In this document: positions 1 through 6,284 of the stretch, one piece after another
Layout of the letters: the number at the start of each line of letters is the position of its first letter
Position numbering within the stretch: the first letter of the stretch is position 1
DNA from: an uncultured Clostridium sp.
Lineage (GTDB): Bacteria > Bacillota > Clostridia > UBA1212 > UBA1255
Assembly: GCA_900555605.1 (NCBI GenBank)
Contig: USLW01000105.1
Span: 1-7,077, forward strand
Length of the DNA: 7,077 bases
Direction of reading: 5' to 3'
Made by a program: the position numbers and the translations under genes
Notes under the pieces: model-generated
Seen by the model: only the letters and a program-made list of their open reading frames with translations
The model's database searches: none
Told to the model about the DNA's origin: nothing

Positions 1-671
1 TTACAGCCTCCAAGCTGGCCGAGGATCTGTTGCCTGCGATTGCAGTCGCAGCGTATTCTTATATGGCCCTTGTACCATTTATCCAACCGCCGATCATGAA
101 GCTCTTGACGACAAAGAAGGAACGGAGTGTGGTCATGCAGCAGCTTCGTCCCGTAAGCAAAAAAGAGAAAATTATTTTTCCAATTGCAGTTACGCTTTTA
201 GTATCGCTTTTGCTTCCTTCGGCGGCAACGCTGGTCGGTATGCTGATGCTGGGCAACCTAATTAAAGAATGCGGCGTCTGTGACAGGCTCTGCAAGACGG
301 CGCAGAACGAACTGATGAATATTGTTACGATTTTTCTGGGTATTTCGGTTGGAGCCACCGCAACGGCGGAGAACTTCCTGGCGCTTGGTACCTTGAAAAT
401 TATGGCGCTTGGCATTGTGGCGTTTTCTATTGGCACGGCGGGCGGCGTCCTTTTTGGAAAACTGATGTATGTGTTTACAAAGGGAAAGGTAAACCCGCTG
501 ATCGGAGCTGCCGGCGTTTCTGCGGTTCCGATGGCTGCGCGCGTGGCACAAAAGGTAGGACGGGAAGCCAATCCGGACAACTATTTATTGATGCATGCCA
601 TGGGACCGAATGTGGCCGGCGTCATCGGTTCAGCGATTGCCGCAGGCATTATGATCAGTATGCTGGGTTAA
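1..671 (+). CDS. Na+-translocating decarboxylase beta subunit, C-terminal part (partial at left edge)
   Basis: This is the integral membrane beta subunit of a biotin-dependent Na+-pumping decarboxylase (oxaloacetate, methylmalonyl-CoA or glutaconyl-CoA type). In that family it couples decarboxylation of carboxybiotin to Na+ export across the cytoplasmic membrane. The reading frame is open from base 3, so the true start lies outside the window; the TTG at base 30 is internal. About 222 residues are visible, roughly the second half of a family usually near 370-430 residues. Seen: [20 protein letters not shown] near the edge, [20 protein letters not shown] in the middle, and [17 protein letters not shown] from base 492. 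The last motif corresponds to the Klebsiella OadB segment where N373, G377, S382 and R389 are functionally important; all four are present with the same spacing. The protein ends with the usual [15 protein letters not shown] helix. The substrate cannot be decided from this subunit alone, because the alpha, gamma and biotin-carrier genes are not visible. Family assignment is very secure. Confidence 0.95.
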   Translation, partial: TASKLAEDLLPAIAVAAYSYMALVPFIQPPIMKLLTTKKERSVVMQQLRPVSKKEKIIFPIAVTLLVSLLLPSAATLVGMLMLGNLIKECGVCDRLCKTAQNELMNIVTIFLGISVGATATAENFLALGTLKIMALGIVAFSIGTAGGVLFGKLMYVFTKGKVNPLIGAAGVSAVPMAARVAQKVGREANPDNYLLMHAMGPNVAGVIGSAIAAGIMISMLG

Positions 672-686
672 AAATTATTTAATTTT
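671..686 (+). other. A/T-only inverted repeat just after the decarboxylase stop
   Basis: AAAATT at 671-676 and AATTTT at 681-686 form a perfect six-pair inverted repeat with a four-base loop, followed by a T-rich stretch (AGTTTGTTT). It sits where a terminator for the decarboxylase operon would be expected. It has no G/C pairs, so it would be a very weak hairpin, and it may simply reflect AT-rich spacer. No better terminator is visible between 672 and 798. Confidence 0.2.
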
Positions 687-742
687 AGTTTGTTTACAAG
701 CCGTATGGTGGTTTGCGGTTGGCGATATGATTTTAAAATGAA

Positions 743-777
743 GCAGGCGATGGACCTGCCTGTTGGCACGGCGGCAG
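743..777 (+). other. Overlapping small hairpins upstream of the ABC ATPase ribosome binding site
   Basis: GCAGG (743-747) can pair with CCTGC (755-759) around a seven-base loop. CTGCC (756-760) can instead pair with GGCAG (773-777). Both stems need bases 756-759, so they exclude each other. The second ends three bases before the AAGGAG ribosome binding site at 781-786. The stems are only five pairs long, and nothing here matches a riboswitch class I recognise. A regulatory role is speculative. Confidence 0.2.
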
Positions 778-780
778 ATA

Positions 781-786
781 AAGGAG
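781..786 (+). promoter_or_regulatory. Ribosome binding site of the ABC ATPase gene
   Basis: AAGGAG lies 12 bases before ATG 799, a little further than ideal. An out-of-frame ATG at 791 is closer but opens only 17 codons. A TTG at 763, in frame with the ATPase, lies upstream of this site and so cannot use it. ATG 799 is therefore the best start, and it puts the Walker A lysine at residue 41, as expected for the family. Confidence 0.7.
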
Positions 787-798
787 CAGAATGCATTT

Positions 799-1521
799 AT
801 GCTGGTTGCGGAGCATGTTACAAAAGCATATAACAGCAAGATAAAAGCCAACGACGATGTCAGTCTGTGTGTCCAGGACGGTTCGATTGCTGTTTTGCTG
901 GGTCCAAACGGTGCCGGCAAATCGACGCTGATTAAGTCTATAACCGGCTTGCTGCGTTATCAGGGACGGATTTTGATAGATGGCTTTGACAATAAATCCA
1001 TTGAGGCGAAACAAAGACTTGGATATGTTCCGGAAATGCCTGCAATTTATGATCTTCTTACAGTGGGAGAGCATTTGGAATTTATTACCCGTGCCTATAA
1101 GATACCGGACAACGGACCTGCGGCAGAGCAGATGCTGAAACGCTTTGCATTATGGGACAAGAGGGATAAGCTCGGCAAAGAACTATCCAAGGGAATGCAG
1201 CAGAAATTATCCATCTGCTGTACGCTTATCCATCATCCCCGTGTCGTTGTTTTTGATGAGCCTCTGGTGGGACTGGATCCGCATGCGATTAAACAGCTGA
1301 AAGAGGTATTTTTAGAATTAAAGTCTCGCGGAGCCTCGGTGCTGATCAGTACGCATATGCTTGACAGCGTAGAAGATTATTGGGATGTTGCTTATATTAT
1401 GATGGATGGTAAAATATCGGCTGTAGTTTCGGCAGAGTCCGGCGGCGGCAGCAAATCTCTGGAGCAATTGTTCTTTGAAATAACGGAAGGTGGCGCCGGT
1501 CAGCGGGCTGCCGAGGTGTGA
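799..1521 (+). CDS. ABC transporter ATP-binding protein (ABC-2/exporter type)
   Basis: This 240-residue protein is the cytoplasmic ATPase that powers the membrane protein encoded immediately downstream. All nucleotide-binding elements are in order: Walker A GPNGAGKST at 35-43; the Q-loop position as YVPE with Glu79 instead of Gln, common in the CcmA-like branch; the signature as LSKGM at 129-133 instead of LSGGQ; Walker B VVVFDE at 149-154 with catalytic Glu154; the D-loop GLDP at 158-161; and the switch His186 in ISTHML. The length is normal for a single-domain ATPase of this group. The stop codon lies five bases before the permease ATG and overlaps an alternative GTG start, so the two genes form one transcription unit with likely translational coupling. 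The substrate is not predictable. The upstream promoter is unclear: TATGAT at 726-731 resembles a -10 box but has no good -35 partner. Confidence 0.95.
   Translation: MLVAEHVTKAYNSKIKANDDVSLCVQDGSIAVLLGPNGAGKSTLIKSITGLLRYQGRILIDGFDNKSIEAKQRLGYVPEMPAIYDLLTVGEHLEFITRAYKIPDNGPAAEQMLKRFALWDKRDKLGKELSKGMQQKLSICCTLIHHPRVVVFDEPLVGLDPHAIKQLKEVFLELKSRGASVLISTHMLDSVEDYWDVAYIMMDGKISAVVSAESGGGSKSLEQLFFEITEGGAGQRAAEV
1513..1518 (+). promoter_or_regulatory. Ribosome binding site deciding the permease start
   Basis: GAGGTG lies inside the last codons of the ATPase gene. It ends eight bases before ATG 1527, a normal spacing, but it directly overlaps the alternative GTG at 1518. This favours ATG 1527 as the permease start, shortening the longest possible protein by three residues. 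Confidence 0.6.
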
Positions 1522-1526
1522 CGGCA

Positions 1527-3104
1527 ATGGCAGCGCTTTTTTATATTCTCAAGACCCGGTTAAAAAATCAGCTGAAGGTTTTCTTTAAAAGCCCGTCTAA
1601 GGTAATCCTCCTGATTTTAATTCTGCTTGTCTTGGTGATATCCCTCCTGTTCGGAGACGCCTCGCGTGGGAGTGAAATAAATAAGCTTCGGGATATACGG
1701 GAACTATATGCGGCTCTGACCGTGCTGTATGCGGTGATGTTCTTTTTGATGTGCTACGGGGGGCTGCAGAACGGCGCAAGCATGTTTTCTATGGCAGATA
1801 TCAATCTGGTATTTTCATCTCCCGTTTCCCCCAAAAAAATATTAATATATGGATTGATCCAGCAGATGGGAACCTCTCTGCTGATTGGCTTTTTTATTTT
1901 ATTTCAATATGGTTGGCTGAATCCCGTATACGGCATTTCTTACAGCTTTATTCTGTATACGATTTTGGGATATGCATTTTGTGCATTTTGCGGACAGTTG
2001 ACTGCAATGCTTATTTACATGTTCTGCGGTCATGATGAAGCTAAAAAGCGAGTCGTTAAAATTCTTTTTGTTTTAGCGGTATTTGCAATACCGGCCTATG
2101 GAATGCTGTACGGATTCAGGAGCGGTGCCTTTAACCTGCAGACGCTGACAGAAGCATCAGCGCACAGCTTTGTTCTTTATTTTCCTGTGATCGGATGGAG
2201 CAGGCTATTTGTTTTCGGTGCGTATGAGGGTGCCATTTATTGTGTGCTCATCGGTGCGGGGGCGCTTGCGGCGTTTGTGGCGCTGCTTATATTGCTGACT
2301 GTGAAGCTGCGGCCGGATTACTATGAGGATGTACTGCGGGCTGCAGAGGTTTCCTTCAGCGCGATTACTGCAAAAAAGGAAGGAAAAGCTACTGAAGCTG
2401 CTCCGAAAAACATCCGTCTCGGGCATGTGGGCCTTGAAAAGGGATGGGGAGCCAATGCGTTATATTTTAAACATAAAATTGAAAATAGACGCTGCAGAAT
2501 ATTTTTATTTTCTGCCTCCGGCCTGATTTTTCTCGCATTTAACATTACCTATGCGCTTTTTTTAAATAATATCCTTTCGGTGTTTCTGTTTTCCACATAT
2601 ATGCAGCTTTTTTCTTCTGCCATGGGACGTATGCCGCAGGAGCTGCTGATGCCGTATGTTTATCTGATCCCGGAACCGCCCTTTCGTAAGCTTCTGCAGA
2701 GCATGCGGGAAAGTCTCCCTCGGATTCTTATAGAGGCGGCGGTTTTATATGGGGCCATGATCCCGATTCTGCAGCTGCATCCGCTGGAAGCCTTGCTGTG
2801 TGCGGCGGCGCGGGTTTCCTTTGCATTTTTATTTTTAGCCGGTAATGTTGCGGTAGAGCGGCTTTTCGGAACTGTTACCAAAAAGTCGCTGATTATGGTT
2901 GCTTATGTAGTCGGGCTCATGGTATTATCTGTGCCTGCGGTCGTTCTGGCAATTTTATGTTCGGCTGCAGCGGCGCTGACCGGAATGTTTACTGCGCTGT
3001 CAGCGGCAATGCTCGGCATTTTACTTGCCAATATTCCGGTATCCCTGCTGGTCCTGTACTTATGCAGGAATGTTCTGCAGTATGCGGAGCTGAATCATAA
3101 ATAA
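1527..3104 (+). CDS. ABC transporter permease, 'putative ABC exporter' family
   Basis: This is a 525-residue polytopic membrane protein and the probable transmembrane partner of the ATPase just upstream. Hydrophobicity by eye suggests about 12 membrane segments: roughly seven between residues 25 and 260, a charged cytoplasmic stretch at about 260-325 (Lys/Glu/Arg-rich), then five or six between 325 and 515. After the first helices there is a short conserved-looking segment, SMADINLVFSSPVSPKKIL, at about residues 88-106. The second half has a comparable element, PYVYLIPEPPFRKLLQS, at about 376-392. Both are features I associate with the clostridial 'putative ABC exporter' family (Pfam PF16962, from memory). 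I see no extracytoplasmic domain, peptidase domain or signal peptide. The exported substrate is unknown, and the neighbours give no clue. It overlaps nothing downstream; a weak hairpin follows the stop. Permease identity is secure; the subfamily is likely. Confidence 0.85.
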   Translation: MAALFYILKTRLKNQLKVFFKSPSKVILLILILLVLVISLLFGDASRGSEINKLRDIRELYAALTVLYAVMFFLMCYGGLQNGASMFSMADINLVFSSPVSPKKILIYGLIQQMGTSLLIGFFILFQYGWLNPVYGISYSFILYTILGYAFCAFCGQLTAMLIYMFCGHDEAKKRVVKILFVLAVFAIPAYGMLYGFRSGAFNLQTLTEASAHSFVLYFPVIGWSRLFVFGAYEGAIYCVLIGAGALAAFVALLILLTVKLRPDYYEDVLRAAEVSFSAITAKKEGKATEAAPKNIRLGHVGLEKGWGANALYFKHKIENRRCRIFLFSASGLIFLAFNITYALFLNNILSVFLFSTYMQLFSSAMGRMPQELLMPYVYLIPEPPFRKLLQSMRESLPRILIEAAVLYGAMIPILQLHPLEALLCAAARVSFAFLFLAGNVAVERLFGTVTKKSLIMVAYVVGLMVLSVPAVVLAILCSAAAALTGMFTALSAAMLGILLANIPVSLLVLYLCRNVLQYAELNHK

Positions 3105-3130
3105 CCGTGTTCCGGTGATTATCCGGCGGT
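3104..3130 (+). other. Imperfect hairpin after the permease stop, possible weak terminator
   Basis: CCGG at 3112-3115 pairs with CCGG at 3123-3126 around a seven-base loop. It can be extended by ACCG (3104-3107) with CGGT (3127-3130) across a four-base bulge on the left arm. The following bases (TTGGTATTG) are not a proper U-tract, so intrinsic termination would be inefficient. It lies just upstream of the alaS promoter, at the boundary between the two transcription units. Confidence 0.25.
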
Positions 3131-3136
3131 TTGGTA

Positions 3137-3164
3137 TTGTAATGCGGCTCTGATGTATTATAAT
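3137..3164 (+). promoter_or_regulatory. Probable sigma-A promoter for alaS
   Basis: A perfect -10 box TATAAT (3159-3164) is preceded, after 16 bases, by TTGTAA (3137-3142), which matches four of six positions of the consensus -35 TTGACA. Transcription would start near 3171, giving a leader of about 74 bases before the alaS ATG. It is the best promoter-like sequence in the window and lies in the only gap where a new operon would be expected. Confidence 0.65.
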
Positions 3165-3227
3165 AAAACGTGGCTGACAGCCTTTACCTTTTCCGATAAG
3201 GGCTTCCGACCATGAATCTGCAATTTG

Positions 3228-3233
3228 AAAGGA
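3228..3233 (+). promoter_or_regulatory. Ribosome binding site deciding the alaS start
   Basis: AAAGGA lies 11 bases before ATG 3245. An upstream in-frame ATG at 3212 precedes this site and has no Shine-Dalgarno sequence of its own (the bases before it read CTTCCGACC). In-frame GTG 3236 is too close at two bases. TTG 3242 has good spacing but is a weaker codon next to an ATG. Family alignment also favours ATG 3245, because the protein then begins MEKLGLNEIREKYLSFF as in other alanyl-tRNA synthetases. Confidence 0.65.
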
Positions 3234-3244
3234 ATGTGATTTTG

Positions 3245-5872
3245 ATGGAGAAGCTTGGCCTAAATGAAATCAGGGAGAAATATTTATCTTTTTTTGAAAG
3301 TAAGGGGCATCTCAGATTGCCCAGCTTTTCTCTGGTTCCGCATAATGATGCAAGTCTTCTTTTGATAAATGCGGGAATGGCTCCTTTAAAGCCGTATTTT
3401 ACCGGAGCGGAAACGCCGCCCAGAAAGCGCGTCACCACCTGCCAGAAATGTATCCGTACGCCTGACATTGATAATGTGGGCAAAACGGCCCGCCACGGCA
3501 CGTTTTTTGAAATGCTCGGCAATTTTTCTTTCGGCGACTACTTTAAAAAAGAGGCGATTCCGTGGGCATGGGAATTTTTAACTGAGGTTATGAAAATTCC
3601 TGCCGACAGGCTATACGTGACGATTTATCTGGATGATGATGAAGCCTTTGAGATCTGGACCAAGGAAGTGGGGCTTGCACCGGAACGTGTTATCCGCATG
3701 GGAAAAGAGGATAATTTCTGGGAGCATGGACAGGGTCCCTGCGGTCCCTGTTCAGAGATTCATTTTGACAGAGGAGAAGCATATGGCTGCGGCAAGCCGG
3801 ATTGCGGTGTAGGATGTGACTGCGATCGTTATATTGAGGTCTGGAATCTGGTATTCACGCAGTTTGACCGGCAGGAGGACGGAACTTATGTAAGGCTGCC
3901 GAAGCCGAATATTGATACCGGGATGGGTCTGGAACGGCTTGCATGCGTTATGCAGGGCGTGGATAATTTGTTTGAGGTAGATACGATCAGAAGTATTTTG
4001 GACAAGGTGTGTGAGATTTCCGGCAAGACCTACGGAGCCGATTGGAAGAGCGACGTTTCCATCCGTGCCATTACAGATCATATCCGCAGCACGGTCATGA
4101 TGATCAGCGACGGTGTGACGCCGTCGAATGAATCAAGAGGGTATGTTCTGCGGAGACTTTTGCGCGGCGCTGCGCGTCACGGAAAACTGCTGGGGATTCA
4201 AGGACCCTTTTTGGAACAGCTTGCGGAGCTTGTGATTGCGCTTTCCGGCGATGCATATCCAAACTTGAGAGAGAAACGCACGTATATTCTGAAAATTATC
4301 TGCGTGGAGGAAGAGCGCTTTGCCGCAACGATTGAACAGGGAATGGCGCTGCTTGGATCGTATATGGAAGCATTGCGCAATGAGAATCAAACGGTTCTGC
4401 CGGGAACAGAGATTTTTAAACTGCATGACACATATGGTTTTCCGCTGGATCTGACAAGGGATATTCTGCGGGAAAATGGATTTGAGGCAGACGAGGAAGG
4501 GTTCCGGAGGGAGATGAATGCCCAGAAGGCAAAATCCCGTGAGGCCATCAAAAATAGAGACAGCTCCTGGGGCGGTGCGGATATTACGCTGCCTGCAGTT
4601 TGCAGACCGACAATTTTCTGCGGCTATGAAACTTTGGAGTGTGAAAGTACGGTTGTGTGCATTTTACGTGCAGATAATACGCAGCTTCAAACTGCAGAGG
4701 AAGGGGACTCGGTTATGCTTATAACGGAGACCTCGCCTTTTTATGCAGAAAGCGGCGGTCAATGCGGGGACAGCGGTTATATCACAACGGACAGCGGTGC
4801 GGTCTGCGTGCTGCAGACAACAAAGACTGCGGACGGCGTATGGAAACATACGGGTTTTGTGGAACGGGGAACGGTGGAGGCAGGCTCCGTATGCATGCTG
4901 ACAGTTGACCGTCAGCGCAGATTGGCTACGGAACGCAATCACAGTGCAACCCATCTGCTGCAGAAAGCGCTGCGGCGTGTTCTTGGAGATCATGTACATC
5001 AAGCCGGCTCCAGCGTCAGTCCGGAACGGCTGCGATTCGATTTTAACCATATGCAGGCTGTTACGCAGGACCAGCTGAACCGGATTGAGGAGGAAGTAAA
5101 CGCGGCGGTATTTGAGGATTATCCGGTGACGATCCGGGAGATGCCTATTGAAGAGGCCAAGCGCCTGGGCGCCACAGCATTATTTGGTGAAAAATACGGT
5201 AATGTAGTGCGTGTGGTAAGAATGGGCGATTACAGTATGGAATTGTGCGGCGGCACGCATGTTCAGAATACGGCCTCTGTCGGCATTGTAAAAATTCTGC
5301 ATGAAAGTGCGGTTGCTGCCGGAATCAGAAGGATCGAGGCAGTGACCGGAAGCGGCGCCAGAGATTGTTATTTAGAAGAAGAGCGAATTTTGGATGCTGT
5401 GACAGATACGGTGAAAGCTTCTTACGGTGAGGTTGCGGCAAAGGTAGCGGGAATTGCGGTACAGTTTAAGGCTTTATCAAAAGAAATAGAAAAGCTGAAA
5501 CGGGATATGGCAGGTGAAAACACAGAGCAGGTGCTGCAGAATGCGGTTCAGGTCGGCGATATCACGCTTGTTGCGGCACGCTTTGATATGTTGGACGGAG
5601 AAGGTCTGCGCGAGATGGCAGAACGTTTGAGAAGCAGGCTTGAAGTTGGCGTCGTACTTTTAGCATCCGGAAACGGAGATAAAGTTCAAATTGTGGCAAT
5701 GGCAACGAAGCACGCCGTAGAAATGGGAGTGAACTGCGGTAAAATTGTGAAGCAGGCGGCCAGTATGTGCGGAGGCGGAGGCGGAGGCCGGCCGGATATG
5801 GCACAGGCCGGCGGTAAGAATCCGGCGGCTATTGACGAGATGCTGAAGAAGGTCGGTTCTTTTTTGCTGTAA
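3245..5872 (+). CDS. alaS: Alanine--tRNA ligase (alanyl-tRNA synthetase), full length
   Basis: This cytoplasmic class II synthetase charges tRNA-Ala with alanine and removes mischarged Ser or Gly. At 875 residues it is almost the length of the E. coli enzyme. Numbering from ATG 3245: motif 2 region ARHGTFFEMLGNFSFGDYF at about 82-100; CGPCSEIHFD at about 166-175; a cysteine-rich insertion (C182, C187, C191, C193); motif 3 DTGMGLERL at 224-232; the tRNA-binding helical region at about 250-450; the editing domain with SPFYAESGGQ at about 497-506 and the zinc ligands H566 and H570 (HSATH) with C668 and H672 (CGGTH); a short charged helix near 740-758; and the C-terminal C-Ala/DHHA1 domain ending in a six-glycine run, 843-848, followed by RPDMAQAGG. 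All catalytic and editing residues expected of an active enzyme are present. It appears to have its own promoter and probably leads an operon with the HIT and PiT genes. Confidence 0.98.
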   Translation: MEKLGLNEIREKYLSFFESKGHLRLPSFSLVPHNDASLLLINAGMAPLKPYFTGAETPPRKRVTTCQKCIRTPDIDNVGKTARHGTFFEMLGNFSFGDYFKKEAIPWAWEFLTEVMKIPADRLYVTIYLDDDEAFEIWTKEVGLAPERVIRMGKEDNFWEHGQGPCGPCSEIHFDRGEAYGCGKPDCGVGCDCDRYIEVWNLVFTQFDRQEDGTYVRLPKPNIDTGMGLERLACVMQGVDNLFEVDTIRSILDKVCEISGKTYGADWKSDVSIRAITDHIRSTVMMISDGVTPSNESRGYVLRRLLRGAARHGKLLGIQGPFLEQLAELVIALSGDAYPNLREKRTYILKIICVEEERFAATIEQGMALLGSYMEALRNENQTVLPGTEIFKLHDTYGFPLDLTRDILRENGFEADEEGFRREMNAQKAKSREAIKNRDSSWGGADITLPAVCRPTIFCGYETLECESTVVCILRADNTQLQTAEEGDSVMLITETSPFYAESGGQCGDSGYITTDSGAVCVLQTTKTADGVWKHTGFVERGTVEAGSVCMLTVDRQRRLATERNHSATHLLQKALRRVLGDHVHQAGSSVSPERLRFDFNHMQAVTQDQLNRIEEEVNAAVFEDYPVTIREMPIEEAKRLGATALFGEKYGNVVRVVRMGDYSMELCGGTHVQNTASVGIVKILHESAVAAGIRRIEAVTGSGARDCYLEEERILDAVTDTVKASYGEVAAKVAGIAVQFKALSKEIEKLKRDMAGENTEQVLQNAVQVGDITLVAARFDMLDGEGLREMAERLRSRLEVGVVLLASGNGDKVQIVAMATKHAVEMGVNCGKIVKQAASMCGGGGGGRPDMAQAGGKNPAAIDEMLKKVGSFLL
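5771..5788 (+). repeat. Three tandem GGAGGC units inside alaS
   Basis: Three perfect copies of the hexamer GGAGGC encode the six-glycine run of the C-Ala domain. The glycine-rich motif is conserved in the AlaRS family, so the repeat reflects protein constraint plus alternating GGA/GGC codon choice. Each unit also contains an anti-Shine-Dalgarno-like GGAGG. Loss or gain of one unit would keep the frame. Confidence 0.8.
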
Positions 5873-5907
5873 GGCACAAAGCCGACTGTTTCGGATTCAG
5901 TTGTTTT

Positions 5908-5915
5908 AAAGGAGG
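5908..5915 (+). promoter_or_regulatory. Strong ribosome binding site of the HIT gene
   Basis: AAAGGAGG ends eight bases before ATG 5924, a near-ideal Shine-Dalgarno sequence and spacing. It fixes the start and supports a Bacillota-type host. The 51-base gap after alaS has only a four-pair hairpin (CCGA 5882-5885 with TCGG 5891-5894) and no real terminator, so read-through from alaS is likely. Confidence 0.85.
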
Positions 5916-5923
5916 CGTTCATA

Positions 5924-6268
5924 ATGGAAGACTGTATTTTCTGTAAAATTATTTCCGGGGAAATACCGGCCAAAAAGGTTTATGAGGATGCGTATTGTAT
6001 AGCATTTTATGACATTAATCCTCAGATGCCCGTTCATGTTGTGGTTGCGGCAAAACGGCATGTGCCGAATATTCTGATGTTCAGTGAAGCTGATGCCGCC
6101 TTTTTAGGCGGGATACAGCTTGCTATTGCGAAAATAGCAAAATTGCTGGGACTTGAGGAAAATGGATTTCGCGTCATTAATAATTGCGGAAAAGATGCGA
6201 AACAGTCTGTTCCGCATCTGCATTACCATATATTGGCCGGCGGAGAAATGGGCGAACGGATTGTGTAA
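5924..6268 (+). CDS. HIT (histidine triad) family protein, Hint-like
   Basis: This small soluble protein of 114 residues belongs to the histidine triad superfamily of nucleotide hydrolases and transferases. Bacterial members of the Hint branch hydrolyse purine nucleoside phosphoramidates and related adenylates, using the middle histidine as nucleophile. Seen: N-terminal CIFC (Cys4, Cys7), the usual start of zinc-binding Hint proteins; PVHVVVAAKRHVPN at 36-49; RVINNCGKDAKQSVPH at 83-98; and the triad HLHYHIL with His98, His100 and His102, followed by the usual AGG. The length is typical and the C-terminus is complete. It has a very strong ribosome binding site, and it lies 51 bases after alaS and 16 bases before the PiT gene, probably in one transcript. 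The in vivo substrate is not known for most bacterial Hint proteins and cannot be inferred here. A link to aminoacyl-adenylate turnover next to a synthetase is attractive but only inference. Confidence 0.95.
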   Translation: MEDCIFCKIISGEIPAKKVYEDAYCIAFYDINPQMPVHVVVAAKRHVPNILMFSEADAAFLGGIQLAIAKIAKLLGLEENGFRVINNCGKDAKQSVPHLHYHILAGGEMGERIV

Positions 6269-6273
6269 AGGAG
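6267..6273 (+). promoter_or_regulatory. Ribosome binding site of the PiT gene, overlapping the HIT stop
   Basis: AAAGGAG overlaps the last two bases of the HIT TAA codon (6266-6268) and ends 11 bases before ATG 6285. With no room for a promoter or terminator between the genes, the PiT gene is probably co-transcribed and perhaps translationally coupled with the HIT gene. Confidence 0.75.
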
Positions 6274-6284
6274 AAAACGGATTC

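Noticed and set aside
59..580. Open frame of 173 residues on the - strand
   Set aside because: It lies fully inside the decarboxylase beta subunit gene, has no recognisable domain, and is the antisense shadow of a strongly conserved coding sequence.
693..739. Promoter for the ABC operon using TTTACA (693-698) with TATGAT (726-731) or TAAAAT (734-739)
   Set aside because: The spacings (27 or 35 bases) are far outside the normal 15-19. The closer -35 candidates, TTGCGG and TTTGCG, match the consensus too poorly.
763..798. Extended ATPase start at TTG 763
   Set aside because: The extra 12 residues precede the ribosome binding site at 781-786 and do not resemble the family N-terminus.
1751..2035. 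Open frame of 94 residues on the + strand inside the permease
   Set aside because: It is another frame of a well-supported membrane protein gene, and the translation looks random.
3212..3244. Extended alaS start at ATG 3212
   Set aside because: It has no Shine-Dalgarno sequence, and the 11 extra residues precede the conserved MEKLGLNEIREKY start.
4664..5050. Open frame of 128 residues on the - strand
   Set aside because: It is antisense to the editing domain of alaS, has no family-like motifs and no ribosome binding site of note.
5882..5907. Terminator after alaS
   Set aside because: CCGA/TCGG gives only a four-pair stem, and the following TTGTTTT is separated from it by several bases; this is too weak to call.
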